Counted from the first letter of the stretch, positions 1 to 10,708 are shown. The stretch is DNA of 64,000 bases from Tetracentron sinense (GCA_015143295.1 CM026553.1:2503912-2567911); one strand, 5' to 3'. Program-made: numbers and translations. Notes: generated by a model from the sequence alone, not told the origin.

Positions 1-640
1 TTCAATCAAGGGTTTCCACCCAAGATCAAGCCTTGATTCAAGGTTAGTACACCTTACTAACTCCAATTGGTAATAACCTAAGTTTTCCATTTTTGTTGAT
101 GATTCTTGATTCCATGTTTTCCCTTCCTTTTTAAATGAGTTATTTCTATAAAATGTAAACAAGATAATAAGGAATGTTGTGATGTGTGGATCGATGAGGG
201 GTTGAGGCGATTGGATGCCATAGGGATGTGGTGTGATGTATGAAATGGAAAATGGTGGAAGGGCACTTTACGAATAAGGAACTTACCTTGATGACTTGAT
301 GGAAAATATGCACTAAAAAGAATAAGATGAGCCACTAAGAAAATGTTGTATATTATATGTTTGAAAAAATGCCTAAACTAAGAGTAAATGAATTTTATGA
401 AGAAAATGGAGGTATGACTTATGCAATTGTTCTTATAAGTGATGAATTGACCACATGCCATGTAGATTAACCCAACTCTCACATGTTATACTATGAATTG
501 AAATGCGATGCACTATCATCCATGTCACACATGTCATCATAGTTCCCACTATTGACAAGCACACAAGAACGCATGCATGCAGGAACCGGGTTTTCCACGA
601 GTAGCTTTATATGGTAAATCAAACATGAAAACAAGCATAT

Positions 641-892
641 GTCAAGGAGGTTGATAGCCCAGGGATGTGCGGGTGCTAGCCTCTGGCTCACAAGAACATT
701 AAACAAGACAAGGAGGTTGGTAGCCCAAGTGGAAGGGTCCTAGCCTCTGGCTCACAAGTGAAAGGAAACAAGTACATGATAAGTAGGTTGGTAGCCCAAG
801 TGAAGGGTGCTAGCCTCTGGCTCACAAGAAAATAAAATGTCAAGGAGGTTGGTAGCCCAGGGAGGTGCGGGTGCTAACCTCTGGCTCACAAG
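641..892 (+). repeat. Four-unit hairpin-forming array in E1 5' LTR
   Basis: Four units of about 50 bp each read GGAGGTTGGTAGCCC, a variable spacer, GGGTGCTAGCCTC and then TGGCTCACAAG. The two halves of each unit can pair as an imperfect stem. The array lies inside the predicted LTR intron. Related arrays occur in E1 3' LTR, E0 and S2. Confidence 0.9.
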
Positions 893-1178
893 TATACAAG
901 TTAAGAACAAGTCAAGACATGAAATACAAGACAAGACAGACACGCATGCATGATTTTCACAAGCAAGACCGAGACATGAAAAGGGTTTCCCAACATGAGT
1001 TTTATCGAGGTTTTCACATTCATGCACGCATGTCAAGATATTGATATTGCTTCATGTTCAATACTATTTATCTCATACTGCTAGTATTGCTTTAATTGAT
1101 ATTTCGTATCGTGTTCACTGTTGTTATGCTTTCGTCATTGCTATGGTTAGCTAATAGCTTGTACTCGCTGGGTATTCC

Positions 1179-1337
1179 ATGCTCAGCCGTACTTTTATGT
1201 CGGCAGGTTTCGTGGATGTCCTCGACCCCGAGCCTTGGGTCAAGGAAGAGTACGTAGAGGAGAGGGAGCCACCTATCCCATTGCAGTCCCAGGAGGATAG
1301 GGATTTGGACGTGTGGCCGTATCTCGACTACTATTGA
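1179..1337 (+). CDS. LTR-encoded acidic micro-ORF (52 aa), E1 5' LTR
   Basis: A 52-codon ORF starts at an ATG in the loop of hairpin H1 and ends in TGA. I do not recognise a named family. It has the core DPEPWVKEEYVEE, a glutamate-rich middle and the tail RDLDVWPYLDYY. The same frame recurs in the LTRs of R1, D, E0, S2, S1, E3, E5 and F with diverged DNA but a retained PW-(V/I)EE-(E/D)Y core, which suggests selection on the peptide. It lies after a candidate 3' splice site (CGGCAG|GT at 1206), so it may be translated from a spliced leader. It would be an upstream ORF relative to gag. Role unknown; expression is not shown. Confidence 0.5.
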   Translation: MLSRTFMSAGFVDVLDPEPWVKEEYVEEREPPIPLQSQEDRDLDVWPYLDYY

Positions 1338-1624
1338 GAGGTGGGTACAAGAGAGTTCTTTGTTTACATTTTTGATATTTTGATAGGTTGGTCTATCCAC
1401 CTTTGACTTGTTATGTTATGTAACTTTAACTTGATATACTAGTTTGAGTTTTAAAAGAAAAGAAAAGTTAGTTCCCGTTTCCGCATTCATGATATAGCTT
1501 CCGTACTCTGATTATCATTGTATTATATCATGTTTAGCCCTGTTCATTATAGGATGGTTTGGCAGGTACGTACAGTCACCTCTAAAGTATCCGTTAACTC
1601 CTAGGGGTATTTTGGAGCGCGACA

Positions 1625-1945
1625 GAAATGGTATCAGAGCCCTAGGCATTAGAGTCCCTAGGGTCACTTAGCACTCGATACTATAAATAAATAAGGCATT
1701 AGGTATTATGGAAGAGTTGTATTCCAAGTATAGACTAACAAGTTAGTCTTAGTCAAAATAGGTTGAACTTCAACCAAACTTAGAGTCCTACACTAGGAAC
1801 ATGGATTGTTTGTTATGCTGTTGTGTTGTATACCATGTGTGCATTATTTTGTGCTTAGTAAATATGCTTTGAATAAGTGGTGAAATTGTTACTAAATGCG
1901 TATCCAAGTTAGACTCATGTTGTATTGTCGTTCTCAGGAGAAATC
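1625..1945 (+). promoter_or_regulatory. E1 primer-binding site (1629-1640) and gag leader
   Basis: TGGTATCAGAGC at 1629-1640 is the usual plant initiator-Met tRNA primer site, four bases after the LTR end. The rest is untranslated leader. TTCTCAG|GA at 1931-1939, nine bases before the gag ATG, looks like a splice acceptor and recurs at the same place in E3, E5 and F. Confidence 0.9.
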
Positions 1946-3182
1946 ATGAGATGCAATATTCGGGGTCATGGATACAACACAAGGGGCAATGGAAGTGATG
2001 CTCCATTGGGTGATGATCAACCCGACTTTGCCCAAGCTTTTCCCTCAATAGCCGAGACTTTGGCTATGTTAGCGGCAAGGCAACCGGCTACTCCGCCAAA
2101 TACCGCACTTATACTGGCTCCTCCTAATCGAGCACAAGCCAGAATAGAGGCTTTTCGGAGGATGAGGCCTCCAACAGTTTGTGGAAGCATTGATCTACTT
2201 GTGGCCGAGGGATGGATTCGGTAATTAGAAAAGATATTTTCGGTGTTGGTGCCTACGGAGGCGGAAAGGGTTACTTGGGTCGCCTTTATGCTTGAAGGTG
2301 AGGCCGATCATTGGTGGAAGTTCGCACTTAGGACCCGGGAGTTAGCCCGACAGGGTCAAGACTGGACTTGGGGGGAATTTTTGGACGTTTTCAACAAGAA
2401 GTACTTCCCAACAGGGATGAAAGAGAAGAAAGAGGTCAAATTTATTACCTTGGAGTAAGGTAGTATGTCCCTTGCCGCTTATGAGGCAAAGTTTTCGGAG
2501 CTATCCAGATTTGCTCCGCATATGATAGCTACCGAGGCTATGAAAGCCCAAAAATTTGAGAGGGGGTTGAAGACCTACCTCAAGGACCGAGTTTCAATGT
2601 TCCAGCATGAGACATATGCCGAGGTGGTGGACAAGGCACTATTAGCGGAGGCTAATTCTAAAGAGTTCTTCAAGAGAAGAGGGATAGAGAAAGGCCAGTC
2701 TAGTAGTTCAGGGGAGAAGAGAGCTAGGACTATGTCATACCAGTCCATAGGGCTAGCTCAGTCACCGAGGATGTATTATGCACCACAGGCTCCCCGCCCT
2801 TCTGCTCCACTGACTTTTCGCCCGGCTACCTCATATGCTCCTCGCTCGGTACTACCTCAGACTATGGGTTATGCTCCTCCTGCCTATTCACATGATGTCT
2901 GCACCCTTTGTGGAAGGAGGCATCCAGCAGGGGAGTGCTGGAAGGCTACAAGAGGCTGCTTTCATTATGGCGACCATGGCCACATGATTCGGGATTGCCT
3001 CCGACGTCATCTACCAGCTCAGTCTCAGGGGAGTAGGCCCCCTGTTAGGCAGAGTTCTCAGCAGGGCTCTTGCCAGGCTTCGAGGGCCTCACCGTCTACA
3101 CGGCCTCTTCGCCCAGCCACCCAGGGCTGAGTTTTTACCCTATCCGAGAGAGACGCACATGCATCCAACACTGTCGTTCAAG
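1946..3182 (+). pseudogene. gag: E1 gag, broken by three stops
   Basis: This is a Ty3/gypsy Gag (capsid-nucleocapsid) frame starting MRCNIRGHG. The capsid region runs through WVAFMLEGEADHWW, KKYFPTGMKEKKEV and AAYEAKFSELSRFAPHMI. The nucleocapsid zinc-knuckle region near codons 315-350 (CTLCGRRHPAGEC...CFHYGDHGHMIRDC) has Tyr in place of the usual second Cys of the CCHC. The reading frame is unshifted but stops occur at 2222 (TAA), 2456 (TAA) and 3128 (TGA). At two sites E3 has Gln or Arg, which fits C-to-T change. The last codon is split by the predicted intron at 3183. Confidence 0.9.
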
Positions 3183-3317
3183 GTACACAAGAATTTTTGA
3201 AGTTTTAAGTTGTGTATAATTTCCATTCGGTGATGAGTTGTTATCTATACTAGGGGTTACCTATGTATGATGTATGTCTTGTTTGAAATCTACTGATGTT
3301 AGTCTTTAATCGCACAG
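3183..3317 (+). other. Predicted phase-1 intron between gag and protease, E1
   Basis: 135 bp, starting CAAG|GTACAC and ending CGCACAG|GC. Removal joins the gag frame to the protease frame within a glycine codon (1+2). The same phase and position are found in E3 (29433-29577) and E5 (40143-40324). It is AT-rich and holds in-frame stops, so unspliced RNA would give Gag only. Confidence 0.6.
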
Positions 3318-6300
3318 GCGCCTTATTAGTGAACGAGTGTCTCGCCCGAGTGTTGATCGACACAGGATCCACTCACTCTTTTGTCTCACCCAGTTTTGTA
3401 GAGGGCTTTTTGACTGAGGCCACTCCGTTAGAGCGGGAGTTGACTATTGCAACTCTACTTGGCAAGTCGATTGATACGGACAAAATATTTAGAGATTGTG
3501 TGGTTCAAATGGGGTAAAATGAACTATTAGCCGATCTCATCATCCTAGATTTCCAAGACTTGAATTTCGATGTCATCCTAGGGATGGATTGGTTGTCAAA
3601 CCATCATGGCCATGTTGTTTTGAAAAGATGGTGAACTTCAAGCTGAAATGAGTAAAACCATTTCACTTTCGAGGATTGAGAGAAAGGGATATTGCTCGCC
3701 TTGCAACTTTGAGCTTAGCAAACCCAAAAGCACAAAAATCCTCGATCATTCTGGTCGTGAGTGAGTTCTTAGATGTTTTTCCAGAAGAACTTCCCAGATT
3801 GCCTCCAAATCGGGAGATTGAGTTCGCGATAGAGCTTGCTCTGGGCACCACTCCGATTTCAAGGGCACTGTATAGAATGGCCCCGATAGAGCTTGAGGAA
3901 CTGAAAAAGCAAATTGAGTAGTTACAACAACTTGGTTTCATCCAACCGAGTGTGTCGCCTTGGGGAGCTCCGGTCCTCTTTGTAAGGAAGGACGGGTCGA
4001 TGAGAATGTGCATAGACTACTGTCAATTGAACAAGGTCACTATCAAGAATCGTTATCCATTACCACGGATAAACGACCTATTTGACCAACTGAAAGGAGC
4101 AAGATTCTTCTCCAAGATTGATCTTAGATCGGGATATCATCAGTTAAAGATCAAGGCGGAAGATGTTCCGAAGATGGCCTTCAGGACTCGGTATGAGCAC
4201 TACGAGTTCCTTGTCATGTCTTTTAGGCTAACGAATGCACCAGCAGCGTTCATGGATCTGATGAACCGAGTGTTTTGATCATACTTAGATCGATGTGTGA
4301 TTGTGTTCATTAATGACATTTTGGTGTATTCCCAGACACGGGAAGATCACGCACGAGAATTCTGCCTTGCTCTGGAGATGTTGAGAGAGCATAGACTATA
4401 TGCCAAATTGAGTAAGTGAGAATTCTGGTTAGAGAAGGTAGCATTTCTCAGGCATATGGTGTCAGCTGAGGTCATTTCTGTTGACCCAGCAAAGATTGAG
4501 GCAGTCATGAGTTGGGAGAGACCCAAGAGTGTCACCGAAATCCGGAGTTTCCTTGGATTGGCAGGCTACTACCGGAGGTTTGTGGAGGGATTCTCTAGTT
4601 TAGCCGCACCTCTCACTTACTTGACGAGGAAAAATGCCAAGTTCAGTTGGAGTGACAAATGCGAAGTGAGCTTCCAAGAGTTGAAGAAACGCCTTACCAT
4701 GGCTCCCGTCCTCTCAGTGCCATCCGGGGGTGGTGGTTTTCTCATTTACAGTGATGCCTCCGACGTGGGATTGGGGTGTGTACTCATGCAGCACGGTAGT
4801 CATTGCTTATGCCTCAAGGTAATTAAAGGAACATGAGAAGAATTATCTCACTCATGATTTGGAGCTTGCAGCGGTTGTGTTTGCCTTGAAGAGTTGGCAA
4901 CATTATCTCTATGGGGAACAGTTTGAGATATTCACGGACCATAAAAGCCTCAAGTATTTATTTTCCCAGAAAGAGCTAAACTTGAGGCAAAGAAGATGGG
5001 TTGAGCTTTTGAAAGACTATGAGTGTTCCATTCAATTCCACCCTGGTAAAGCGAATGTGGTTACGAATGCATTGAGTAGGAAGTCACATGGGCTTATTGC
5101 ATACATGATGGTTTGAGAATGGAAATTGTTGGAGGATGCTTCCAACCTCGACATTAGTTTAGGTCATCCTACTCATGGGCCATTGATGGCAAATGTCACG
5201 GTAAAGCCGTGCATTATAGATTGGATCCGAGAGTTGCAAATAGCTGATGTCAAGTTGATCGCTTTCCGTGACAAGGTGGTTAACAAAGGAAGTGAGGATT
5301 TCGCCACGAACGGTGATGAGGCAATCACATTCAAGGGTAGACTTTATGTCCCGGCCAATGAAGAGTTTAGAAAAGATATTTTGGATGAGGCCCACCGGTC
5401 CAAGTATACAGTTCACCCCGGGGGTACCCAAATGTATAGAAACTTGAAGGGGTACTTCTGGTGGTGAAACATGAAGAGGGATGTGGCCGAGTATGTGTCT
5501 AAGTGCTTGGTGTGCCAGAAAGTCAAGGCCGAGCACAGGAGACCGGCTGGACTTTTACAGTCTCTCCCTATTCCCTAGTAGAAATGGGAACATATCTCCA
5601 TGGACTTCATTGTTGGGTTACCGAAGACGGCTAGAAATTGTGATGCTATATGGGTTGTGGTCGACAGACTGACAAAGTCCACCCATTTCTTGCCATACCG
5701 GACTATCTTCAATTCAAATCAGTTGGCTGCATTGTATATCAAAGAAATAGTTCGGTTGCATGGGGTAGTAGTGAGCATTGTCTCAGATCGGGACCCTAGA
5801 TGTACCTCCAGGTTCTGGACGAGCTTTCAGAGTGCCATGGGACTTTAGAACGGCTTTCCATCTATAGACGGATGGGTAAACCGAGCGAGTGAATCAGGTT
5901 ATTGAAGATATGCTCAGAGCTTGTATGCTAGACTTCAAGGGAAGTTGGGAAGATCACCTACCTTTGGTGGAATTCATCTACAATAACAGTTATCAAGCGA
6001 GCATTCAAATGACGCCTTTTGAGGTTTTGTACGGAAGGAGTTGTAGATCCCCGTTGTATTGGGATGAAGTTGAGGAAAGGAAGGTGTTGGGCCCCAAATT
6101 AATTGAACAAACCGTGGATAGGGTCAAGCTTATCTGGGAGAGGTTGAAGACCGCACAAGATAGACAAAAGAGCTACGCCGACAACCGAAGGAGAGACCTT
6201 GAATTCCGAGTTGGCGACTTTGTTTTTGTCAAGATTTCACCAACCAAGGGTGTTATGAGATTCGGGAAGAGAGGCAAGCTTAACGAGATACGTAGGTCCA

Positions 6301-6365
6301 TTCGAGATCACTACTAGAGTCGGTGAGGTGGCTTACAGTGTTGCCTTACCCGCTTATATAGCGAC
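3318..6365 (+). pseudogene. pol: E1 pol: protease, RT, RNase H, integrase (5' part)
   Basis: Degenerate Ty3/gypsy Pol. In order: aspartic protease with [13 protein letters not shown] at about 3350; reverse transcriptase from about 3760 ([25 protein letters not shown], the FVDD site reads FINDILVYS near 4306); RNase H with [16 protein letters not shown] near 4740 and [11 protein letters not shown] near 4930; integrase zinc region from 5390 and core (WISMDF-like near 5598, IVSDRDPR near 5780, VIEDMLRACM near 5898). Frameshifts lie near 3620, 4800 and 5850. Stops include 3919, 4276, 4417, 5114, 5465 and 5577. Solo LTR S1 interrupts it at 6366; the frame resumes at 8725. Confidence 0.93.
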
Positions 6366-6578
6366 TGTAGAGCCCCGGACCTTTTCACATTTAATGCATG
6401 ACACTTTCGTTGCCATTTTACCTTTAAAGAGGTATAATTAATAAATAAGGAAGAAATTGGAAATTCCAAAATGTCAGAAATGTTCCTTTTCGAAGTACGA
6501 ACCCAACGCAAGTTGAATCGTCAAAATCCGACGAACGAGTCAAAAGATATGGCCAAAACAGTCTGGCCCTGCAGGCAA

Positions 6579-6760
6579 CCGATCGCTCGGTCCATGGAGC
6601 GATCGATCGGTCCAAAACCGATCGCTCGGAGGCTATCGACTGGTCAAGATTTTTGTATGGGGAAATTTTCCAGAGAGTAAAATTTTAACCGATCGCTCGG
6701 TTATAAAACCGATCGATCGGTAGGCAACCGATCGATCGGTCATTAACACCGATCGCTCGG
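6579..6760 (+). repeat. GATCGATC palindrome array in S1 U3
   Basis: Six or more copies of CCGATCG(A/C)TCGG-type 12-mers are spaced 10-30 bp apart. They are split by a spacer at 6631-6677 that holds GGCTATCGACTGG and GTATGGGGAAATTTTCC. The same spacer occurs in E3 and, with about five mismatches in 47 bp, in the copia-type LTRs of CN. Confidence 0.93.
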
Positions 6761-7680
6761 TACTCGCGTTTTTGCAGAAAATTTAGTAAGGGTGTTTTCA
6801 TCTTTTGGGCATTTCACTCATACCTTAAAGGCTTTGTCCGATCATTTGAGGGTTCATACACAACCCTTAGAGTCTTTTGAGAGATAGAGAGAAAGGAGAA
6901 GGGTTTCCAAAACCTAGGTTTTCATTTGGGAGAAATCAAAGGGGTTAAGACCCTAGATCAACCCCAAGCCCGTTTTCTTCAAGATCAAGGCTCAAGCATT
7001 CGAGGAACTCGTGATCCAAGCTAGGGCAGCAGCTACACGGTCGTTTTTGGAAGGGGTTTCTTCCTCATTGTTCAAGGTCGGTACTTCTTGCTACCCTCCT
7101 AGTTATAGTTCTTCTTTCCTTTATTTTCTTTGTGTTCCTTTATACATCCATGTATTATGAGATGGGTTGTAAATGGTAAATGGTGAATGATGAATGGAGA
7201 TGAATGTGGGCGATTGGATGCCGTGTGTGTTGATGTGATGGATGAACGGGGAGGGCATTGTACCCATAATAAACATACATATGTGATGTGAGTAAAACCC
7301 ACCTAGAAAAGCATGTTGTAGGGTTAATAAATAATGAACACACTATGTTTGATGAGATGCCAAGGTGAATAAAATGAGTGATAAATTAAGGGAATACATG
7401 TTTAATTATTCATGAAATTGTTAGGGCATATGATAGTGTGTTTCTTACATTTCTCAAAATGTGCGATTTATTACTTGTTCAAATCGTGATATGCTATGCT
7501 TTGTAAATTAACCAAATTGTCATATTTAATTCCAAATGCAAGTATGCACACGATCTCACGAGCACGCATGCATGACATGGATTACCGACATTTTTCAAGA
7601 ATGGGATTTAGAGGTGGGGCATATCCTACGATATGTTTTACCTCGCTTTTGGCAAGGACAAGTCGATCATGCATTATCAT

Positions 7681-8010
7681 AAGAAGGGTCTCCCTTCCTT
7701 CGTAAGTACATACATATCATAAGAAGGGTTTCCCTTCCCTCGCAAGTACATCTCACAAGGACATCTCACAAGTGAAAGGACATGACATGAGCATTTAGAA
7801 AGAAGGGTCTCCCTTCCTTCACAAGTAGTTTACTCTTCCAAGCATGATACGAGCATGACATGACACGGCATGACAAGCATGAGCATTTTAGGAAGAAGGG
7901 TCTCCCTTCCCTCACAAGTAGATTACTTTTCCGAACAAGCAAGCATGATACATGACATGACAAGCATGGGCATTTAGGAAGAAGGGTCTCCCTTCCCTCA
8001 CAAGTAGTTT
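7681..8010 (+). repeat. GAAGGG-TCT-CCCTTC hairpin array in S1
   Basis: Five units each contain GAAGGGTCTCCCTTCC, a perfect 6-bp stem with a 3-nt loop, followed by a CACAAGTA-type tail. Unit spacing is irregular (40-95 bp). The array lies inside the predicted LTR intron, the place taken by other arrays in other LTR families. Confidence 0.9.
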
Positions 8011-8276
8011 ACTTTCCAAGCAAGCATGACATGGCATGACACGCATGATATGATAAGATAAGACACCATGACAAGTTTCAAGCACGGAAATGGTATTTCC
8101 AATCAAGTCAAGTGCACAAGGTTTTCAAGGGTTTTAACGGCTTTCTACGAAATACAAGCATGATTATAAATTGCTTTTACTTCCTTGTATGATATGAATT
8201 GTTTCCTTCTAACTTATAAGAATTGTTCCTGCTTTATGTATGCTATTTGTACGCTATGACTGTTGGTTAGTGCTTA

Positions 8277-8308
8277 GTACCCGCTGAGTATTCCATGCTC
8301 AGCCGTAC
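8277..8308 (+). promoter_or_regulatory. Hairpin H1 of S1
   Basis: GTAC-CC-GCTGAG pairs with CTCAGC-C-GTAC around the loop TATTCCATG: ten base pairs with a small internal loop. Loop and stem are the same in S2 and F. It ends 15 bases before the candidate splice acceptor CGGCAG|GT. Confidence 0.6.
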
Positions 8309-8313
8309 TTCTT

Positions 8314-8430
8314 ATGTCGGCAGGTGATGGTGGAGCAGCTGCTCCATTTGATATTTGTGCTCCGAGCCCTTGGGTGGAGGAGTACGTCGACGAGCCTTTG
8401 GAGGAACCTCTCGTAGAGGGTTACCATTAG
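8314..8430 (+). CDS. LTR acidic micro-ORF (38 aa), S1
   Basis: ATG-TCG-GCA-GGT opens a 38-codon ORF with the core FDICAPSPWVEEYVDEP and ends in TAG. It aligns in frame with the other LTR ORFs at PFDIC and PWVEE. Here the upstream ATG in the H1 loop is one base out of frame because of an extra T before TATGTCGG, so use of that ATG is not conserved. The protein would be small, acidic and soluble, with no signal peptide or membrane segment visible. Function unknown. Confidence 0.45.
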   Translation: MSAGDGGAAAPFDICAPSPWVEEYVDEPLEEPLVEGYH

Positions 8431-8493
8431 GTGGTTGTAGATTCTGAGTGAATAGCTGTGGGTGAGATGAGAGATATACATTCATGTATTTTG

Positions 8494-8507
8494 GCGGGTC
8501 TGTCCGC
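8494..8507 (+). promoter_or_regulatory. Hairpin H2 of S1
   Basis: GCGG-GTCTGT-CCGC: a four-pair stem with the hexaloop GTCTGT, 64 bases after the acidic ORF stop. The stem differs from the AGGTGG/CCACCT stem of S2 at paired positions while the loop is kept. Confidence 0.55.
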
Positions 8508-8724
8508 ACTTTCTTTTGGTTACTTTTTGTATAAACTTGGATTTGCGTATGTATATTCATAGAGGTTTGGTTAGACTTCCGCTGTGTTTTATAGTTATGT
8601 TTCCGCTATATTGTCCTCTATGGTATATGCTCTGTGGGTTTGCAGGTTGGTTGTCAAGCAAGTCATGATTGTCGTCCAAAGTTCACTCTAACTCCTAGGG
8701 TGGGTTTTGGGTCGCGACAGCGAC

Positions 8725-8985
8725 GGTCCACAATGTGTTCCATGTCTCTATGCTCCGGAAGTATATCTCGGATCCTTCTCATGTCATCGAGCTTGATCCA
8801 GTAGAGATTTGAGAGGACCTCACACTAGTTGAACTACCAGTGCAGATCTTGGATAGAAGGGATCAAGTCTTTCGCAACAAAATCATTCCGTTAGTCCTTG
8901 TAAGATGGTAACACCATTCGAGGGAAGAAACTACTTGGGAGCTTGAGGCCGAAGTAAAGGAAAAATATCCCCAACTGTTTGTTTA
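8725..8985 (+). pseudogene. pol: E1 pol, 3' part: integrase end and chromodomain-like tail
   Basis: This continues the E1 integrase after S1. It reads HNVFHVSMLRKYISDPSHV, then the chromodomain-like tail (ILDRRDQVFRNK, LVLVRW, EETTWE, EKYPQLFV). Stops interrupt it in the 8810 and 8910 areas (WQHH reads W-stop-HH). The tail type matches Tekay/Del chromoviruses, in which it is thought to guide integration into heterochromatin. Confidence 0.88.
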
Positions 8986-9060
8986 GAGCTTTCACATTCT
9001 TTTTTGAATTTTGTTGTGGTTTTGTGCATGTATGTATCATCTAAATTTCGAGGACGAAAT

Positions 9061-9077
9061 TTTTGTAAGGGGGAGAA
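9061..9077 (+). promoter_or_regulatory. E1 polypurine tract
   Basis: GTAAGGGGGAGAA lies directly before the 3' LTR and is the expected plus-strand primer. It follows the conserved CGAGGACGAAATTTTTGT, which is also seen before the LTRs of E0, E3 and E4. Confidence 0.9.
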
Positions 9078-9300
9078 TGTAGCTCCCCAGACTTTTCCAT
9101 CCTTAATGAATAGCACTTTCGTAGCCAATTGGACTTTCACGTACTCTAATTAATAAATAAAGGAGAAAGTGAAAATTCTAAAATACCAAAAATGTTCCTT
9201 TTCGAAAGAAAAATCCAATGCAACTTGAATCGTCAAAATCCGACAAATGAGTCAAAAGATATGGCCAAAACAGTAAAATGGGTCAAAAATCTGCAGAACA

Positions 9301-9475
9301 CCGATCGCTACAGATCGATCAGTTCATAACCGCTCGCTCGGTCATTATTAGCGATCGATCGGTCCACAACCGATCGATCGATAGCTATTGACTGGTTAAC
9401 TTTTTTGTATGAGGAATTTTTCTAGAGAGAGTGTTCTGACCAATCGCTCAGTCATAACCACCGATTGCTTGATCT
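9301..9475 (+). repeat. Decayed GATCGATC palindrome array in E1 U3
   Basis: About seven copies of the CCGATCGATCGG-type motif, several mutated (for example ACCGCTCGCTCGG, CCAATCGCTCAG). The central spacer with GACTGGTTAAC and GTATGAGGAATTTTTC is retained at 9395-9430. Confidence 0.85.
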
Positions 9476-10457
9476 ATCACATTTTGCAGAAATTTCATTA
9501 AGAGTTTTTTCGTCTTTTGGGTGTTAAACCCTTGCCTATAAGGGCTTCCTCGGGCATTACGTCCCCACACACCATCCTTAGAGACATTTAGAGAGAAAGG
9601 GAGAGGAAAGAAGAGGGTTTTCCTAGGGCATCATTTGTGAGAGAAGAATCAAGGGTTTTGAAGACCCACAATCATCCCTCTTGCTTGGATTTCTCCAAGC
9701 CAAGCATCAAGCTCGTGGGGGAGTCCTTCTCTAGCTAGGGCAGCGTTCTCCAAGGTACTCCTCAAAGGGGTTTTCTTCCCCACTCAACATTTTTCAAGCA
9801 AGGGTCCTCCTTCTTTCAAGTTGGAGCTTCAATCAAGGGTTTCCACCCAAGATCAAGACTTGATTCAAGGTTAGTACACCCTACTAACTCCCATTGGTAA
9901 TAACCTAGGTTTTCCATTTTTGTTGATGATTCTTGATTCCATGTTTTCCCTTCTTTTTTAATTGTGTTATTTCTATAAAATGTAAACAAGATAATAAGGA
10001 ATGTTGTGATGTGTGGATGGATGAGGGGTTGAGGTAATTGGATGCCGTAGGGATGTGGTGTGATGTATGAAATGGAAAGTGGTGGAAGGGCACTTTACAA
10101 ATAAGGAACTTACCTTGATGACTTGATGGAAAATACGCACTAAAAAGAGTAAGATGAGCTACTAAGGAAATGTTGCATGTTATGTGTTTGACAAAATGCC
10201 TAAACTAGAAGTAAATGAATTTTAAGAAGAAAATGGAAGTATGCCTTATGCAATTGTTCTTAGTGATGAATTGACCACATGCCATGCAGATTAACCAAAC
10301 TCTCACATGTTATAATATGAATTGAAATGCGATGCACTATCATCCATGTCACACATGTCATCATGGTTGCCACTATTGACAAGCACGCATGCATGCATGA
10401 ACCGGGTTTTCCACGAGTAGCTTTATATGGTAAATCAAACATGAAAACAAGCATATG

Positions 10458-10708
10458 TCAAGAAGGTTGGTAGCCCAGGGATGTGCGGGTGCTAGCCTCT
10501 GGCTCACAAGAACATTAAACAAGACAAGGAGGTTGGTAGCCCAAGTGGAAGGGTGCTAGCCTCTGGCTCACAAGTGAAAGGAAACAAGTACATGACAAGG
10601 AGGTTGGTAGCCCAAGTGAAGGGTGCTAGCCTCTGGCTCACAAGAAAATGAAATATCAAGGAGGTTGGTAGCCCAGGGAGGTGCGGGTGCTAGCCTCTGG
10701 CTCACAAG
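10458..10708 (+). repeat. Four-unit hairpin-forming array in E1 3' LTR
   Basis: Same four units and order as at 641-892, ending CTGGCTCACAAG. It lies within the predicted LTR intron. Confidence 0.9.

Larger units (their letters stand above)
1..1624 (+). mobile_element. E1 5' LTR (Ty3/gypsy), left end cut by window
   Basis: This is the 5' LTR of forward element E1. Position 1 aligns with about 9828 of the 3' LTR, so about 750 bp (U3 and promoter) lie outside the window. It ends in GCGCGACA at 1624 and is followed by an initiator-Met primer site. It contains a candidate splice donor (AAG|GTTAGT, intron from 43), a four-unit repeat array, hairpin H1 (1161-1192), a short acidic ORF and a weakened H2 (1385-1402). 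Apart from these it holds no gene. Confidence 0.93.
6366..8719 (+). mobile_element. Solo LTR S1 in E1 integrase, TSD gcgac
   Basis: A lone 2354-bp LTR runs from TGTAGAGCCCCGG to GGGTCGCGACA and has no internal region. It is flanked by a perfect 5-bp duplication, gcgac (6361-6365 and 8720-8724). Removing it restores continuity with the matching E0 sequence near 12121-12135. It is the same family as the E3 LTRs. It contains a GATCGATC array, candidate splice donor AAG|GTCGGT (intron 7077-8323), a GAAGGG hairpin array, H1, the acidic ORF and H2. It arose by insertion and then LTR-LTR recombination. Confidence 0.96.

Noticed and set aside
641..892. CRISPR-like regular repeats
   Set aside because: Plant retrotransposon LTR arrays: spacing is irregular, no unique spacers, no cas genes.
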